A DNA stretch of 64,000 nt from Sphingomonas taxi. Lineage in GTDB: Bacteria; Pseudomonadota; Alphaproteobacteria; Sphingomonadales; Sphingomonadaceae. How positions within the stretch are numbered: the first letter of the stretch is position 1; every line of letters starts with the position of its first letter. Below, piece after piece: positions 62,411 through 64,000 of the stretch. The stretch covers positions 186,001 through 250,000 of the forward strand of contig QFQI01000005.1 in assembly GCA_003243195.1 (NCBI GenBank). Reading direction: 5' to 3'. Made by a program: the position numbers and the translations under genes. Below the pieces are notes generated by a model. That model saw nothing but the letters and a program-made list of their open reading frames with translations. It had not been told where the DNA came from and made no database searches.

Positions 62411-63520
62411 TCACGCGGTCGCCGGCTGCTTGCCTCCGATCACCTTCAGCAGATCGTCGAACGACTTGGAGAAGCTCGCGACACCTTCGTCGACCAGCGT
62501 CTTCGTCACGCCGTCCAGATCCAGCCCCAGCCGCTTCGCCTCGGCCAGCACGTGCCGCGCGCCGTCCACGTCGGCAGTCAGCGTCTGCGCCACCGTGCCA
62601 TGGTCGCGGAACGCATCCATCGTCTTGGGCGGCATGGTGTTCACCGTGTCCGGGCCGATCAGCGCATCGACGTACAGGGTGTCGGGATAGTCGGGATTCT
62701 TGGTGCCCGTCGATGCCCACAGCAACCGCTGCGGCTGCGCGCCCTTGGCGGCCAGCTTCTGCCAGCGCTCCGAGGCGACGAACTCCTGATACCAGGCGTA
62801 GGCGAGCTTGGCGTTGGCGATCGCCACCTTGCCCTTCAGCGGCCTGGCCTCCTCACCGCCCGTGCCGGCGTCGATCGCATCGTCGATCTTGCTGTCGATG
62901 CGGCTGACGAAGAAGCTCGCCACGCTCGCGATCCGCGCGATGTCCAAGCCCTTCGACACGCGCTCCTCCAGCCCTTCGGCATAAGCCAGCGCGACCTGCT
63001 TGTACGCCTCGATCCCGAACAGCAGCGTCACGTTGACGTTGATGCCCTTGGCGATCGTGTCGCGGATCGCGCGGACGCCGTCGTCGGTGCCGGGAATCTT
63101 GATCATCAGGTTCGGCCGGTCGACCGCATCCCACAACCGCGCCGCCTCCTCGGCGGTTTCCGGTCCCTTCAGCGCCAGATACGGCGACACTTCCAGGCTG
63201 ACATAGCCGTCCTTCGCATCCAGCCGCTCGTAGACCGGGAGCAGCGTGTCGCATGCCGCCTGGATGTCCTTCACCGCCTGCGCTTCGTAGCGTGCCATCG
63301 GCTCGGCGCCCGGATGCGCGCGGTCGAATTCGGCGAAACCGGAATCATAGGCGTCGCCCGCGCCCATCGCCTTTTCGAAGATCGTCGGGTTGGACGTGAC
63401 GCCGGTCAGCCCGTCGGTATCGACCAGCTTCTTCAGGCCACCTTGTTCCAGGAACTTGCGGTCCACGAAGTCCAGCCACACCGCGGTGCCGGCCTGCGAC
63501 AATTGCTGCAACTTGCTCAT
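62411..63520 (-). CDS. tal: Transaldolase
   Basis: Pentose-phosphate enzyme of 369 residues that exchanges dihydroxyacetone units between sugar phosphates. It contains the long-type (TalA-TalB-unlike, cyanobacterial/actinobacterial style) sequence SKLQQLSQAGTAVWLDFVDRKFL, TGVTSNPTIFEKAM, the Schiff-base lysine region NLMIKIPGTDDG, and INVNVTLLFGIEAYKQVALAYAEGLE. The C-terminal part reads PQRLLWASTGTKNPDYPDTLYVDALIGPDTVNTMPP. It follows transketolase on the same strand by 99 bases. Confidence 0.95.
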   Translation of the reverse strand: MSKLQQLSQAGTAVWLDFVDRKFLEQGGLKKLVDTDGLTGVTSNPTIFEKAMGAGDAYDSGFAEFDRAHPGAEPMARYEAQAVKDIQAACDTLLPVYERLDAKDGYVSLEVSPYLALKGPETAEEAARLWDAVDRPNLMIKIPGTDDGVRAIRDTIAKGINVNVTLLFGIEAYKQVALAYAEGLEERVSKGLDIARIASVASFFVSRIDSKIDDAIDAGTGGEEARPLKGKVAIANAKLAYAWYQEFVASERWQKLAAKGAQPQRLLWASTGTKNPDYPDTLYVDALIGPDTVNTMPPKTMDAFRDHGTVAQTLTADVDGARHVLAEAKRLGLDLDGVTKTLVDEGVASFSKSFDDLLKVIGGKQPATA

Positions 63521-63619
63521 ACCCGATCTCCGATCCCGTCGCCCCGCATCGGCGGGTGCATGTCTCTCGCTTGCCTGACGATATAGGTAGCGCCCCCCGC
63601 ATCCGCAGGGGGCCGCGGC

Positions 63620-64000
63620 TCATTTGCCCATCGCTTCCTTCGCTACCTTCACGATATTCTCCACCGTGAAGCCGTATTTGTCCTGCAACTTGGCGAGCGG
63701 CGCCGACGCGCCGAAGGTCGACATGGTGATCTGACGCCCCTCATAGCCGACGTAACGATCCCAGCCGAGCGACCCGGCCATCTCGATCGCGACGCGCGCC
63801 TTCACCGCCTTCGGCAGCACGCTTTCCTTGTAATCGTCGTCCTGCACCTCGTAGCGGTGCCAGCTCGGCATCGACACCACGCGCGCCTTCACGCCGTCCG
63901 CGACCAGTCGCTCATACGCCTGCACCGCCAGCGAGACCTCCGACCCGGTCGCGATCAGGATCACCTCCGGCGTCTCCTCCCCGCCGGCCAGCACATAGCC
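63620..64000 (-). CDS. tkt: Transketolase, C-terminal part cut by window edge
   Basis: Only the last 126 residues are in the window, read in frame to the edge. They match the C-terminal domain of transketolase: VILIATGSEVSLAVQAYERL, VRVVSMPSWHRYE-like (here ARVVSMPSWHRYEVQDDDYKESVLP), AIEMAGSLGWDRYVG and TMSTFGASAPLAKLQDKYGFTVENIV. Transketolase and transaldolase together form the non-oxidative pentose phosphate branch. Confidence 0.93.
   Translation of the reverse strand, partial: GYVLAGGEETPEVILIATGSEVSLAVQAYERLVADGVKARVVSMPSWHRYEVQDDDYKESVLPKAVKARVAIEMAGSLGWDRYVGYEGRQITMSTFGASAPLAKLQDKYGFTVENIVKVAKEAMGK

Overview
The window is a GC-rich bacterial chromosome segment that reads as a member of the Sphingomonadales, most likely Sphingomonas. 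The grounds are the split glycine decarboxylase (gcvPA type), an alphaproteobacterial ChpT phosphotransferase, an RpoH-type sigma factor, a Sphingomonas-style TonB receptor with a Pro/Gln/Ala-rich N-terminal stretch, and the alphaproteobacterial rimP-nusA-ylxR-infB-rbfA-truB-rpsO-pnp order. The identification rests on gene content only. I saw no insertion sequence, prophage, CRISPR array or tRNA/rRNA gene. Many adjacent genes overlap by the tetranucleotides ATGA or GTGA, so translational coupling is common here.

Layout. 1-3250 (minus): glycine cleavage operon gcvT-gcvH-gcvPA behind a tandem glycine riboswitch. 3366-6157: a small unknown protein, an MFS exporter and a lipoprotein PQQ-type sugar dehydrogenase. 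6339-18633 (plus): the large translation and RNA-metabolism operon rimP-nusA-[tautomerase]-ylxR-infB-rbfA-[AbrB/PIN toxin-antitoxin-tdk-M50 protease]-truB-rpsO-pnp. The bracketed genes are additions to the usual order. 18753-24666: UV damage endonuclease uvsE, a class II aldolase-like protein, and a divergent paoABC-type molybdenum aldehyde oxidoreductase operon. 24852-26183 (minus): a thioredoxin-like ferredoxin, a J-domain protein and the RNase P RNA gene. 26193-33385 (minus): a cell-wall amidase, the chemotaxis operon cheA-cheW-cheY-cheB-cheR, chpT and a JAMM peptidase. 33399-40105: rluD, rpoH, mtgA, a small membrane protein, dnaX-ybaB and a BaiN/HI0933-type flavoprotein. 41014-44235: a large TonB-dependent receptor. 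44798-49635 (minus): a trans-sulfuration PLP enzyme, two small secreted proteins, and two tandem cysteine desulfurases with a 2Fe-2S ferredoxin. 49709-54230: an alpha/beta hydrolase without its serine, a threonine dehydratase-like enzyme with a coupled 55-residue membrane protein, then a type III ornithine/lysine decarboxylase followed by a deoxyhypusine-synthase-family protein (polyamine pair). 54374-61700: two secreted esterase-like proteins, a degenerate asparagine-synthetase-like protein, and a LacI regulator divergent from a GH3 beta-glucosidase. 62411-64000 (minus): tkt (partial) and tal of the pentose phosphate pathway.

The most unusual items are the asparagine synthetase homologue at 55305-57050, which lacks both the glutaminase cysteine and the ATP-binding motif; the decarboxylase/DHS-like pair at 51830-54230; the toxin-antitoxin pair stitched by overlapping codons to thymidine kinase inside the translation operon; and a family of near-perfect CCCCTCCC-type palindromes between genes, whose half-unit also seems to occur in frame inside truB and cheA.
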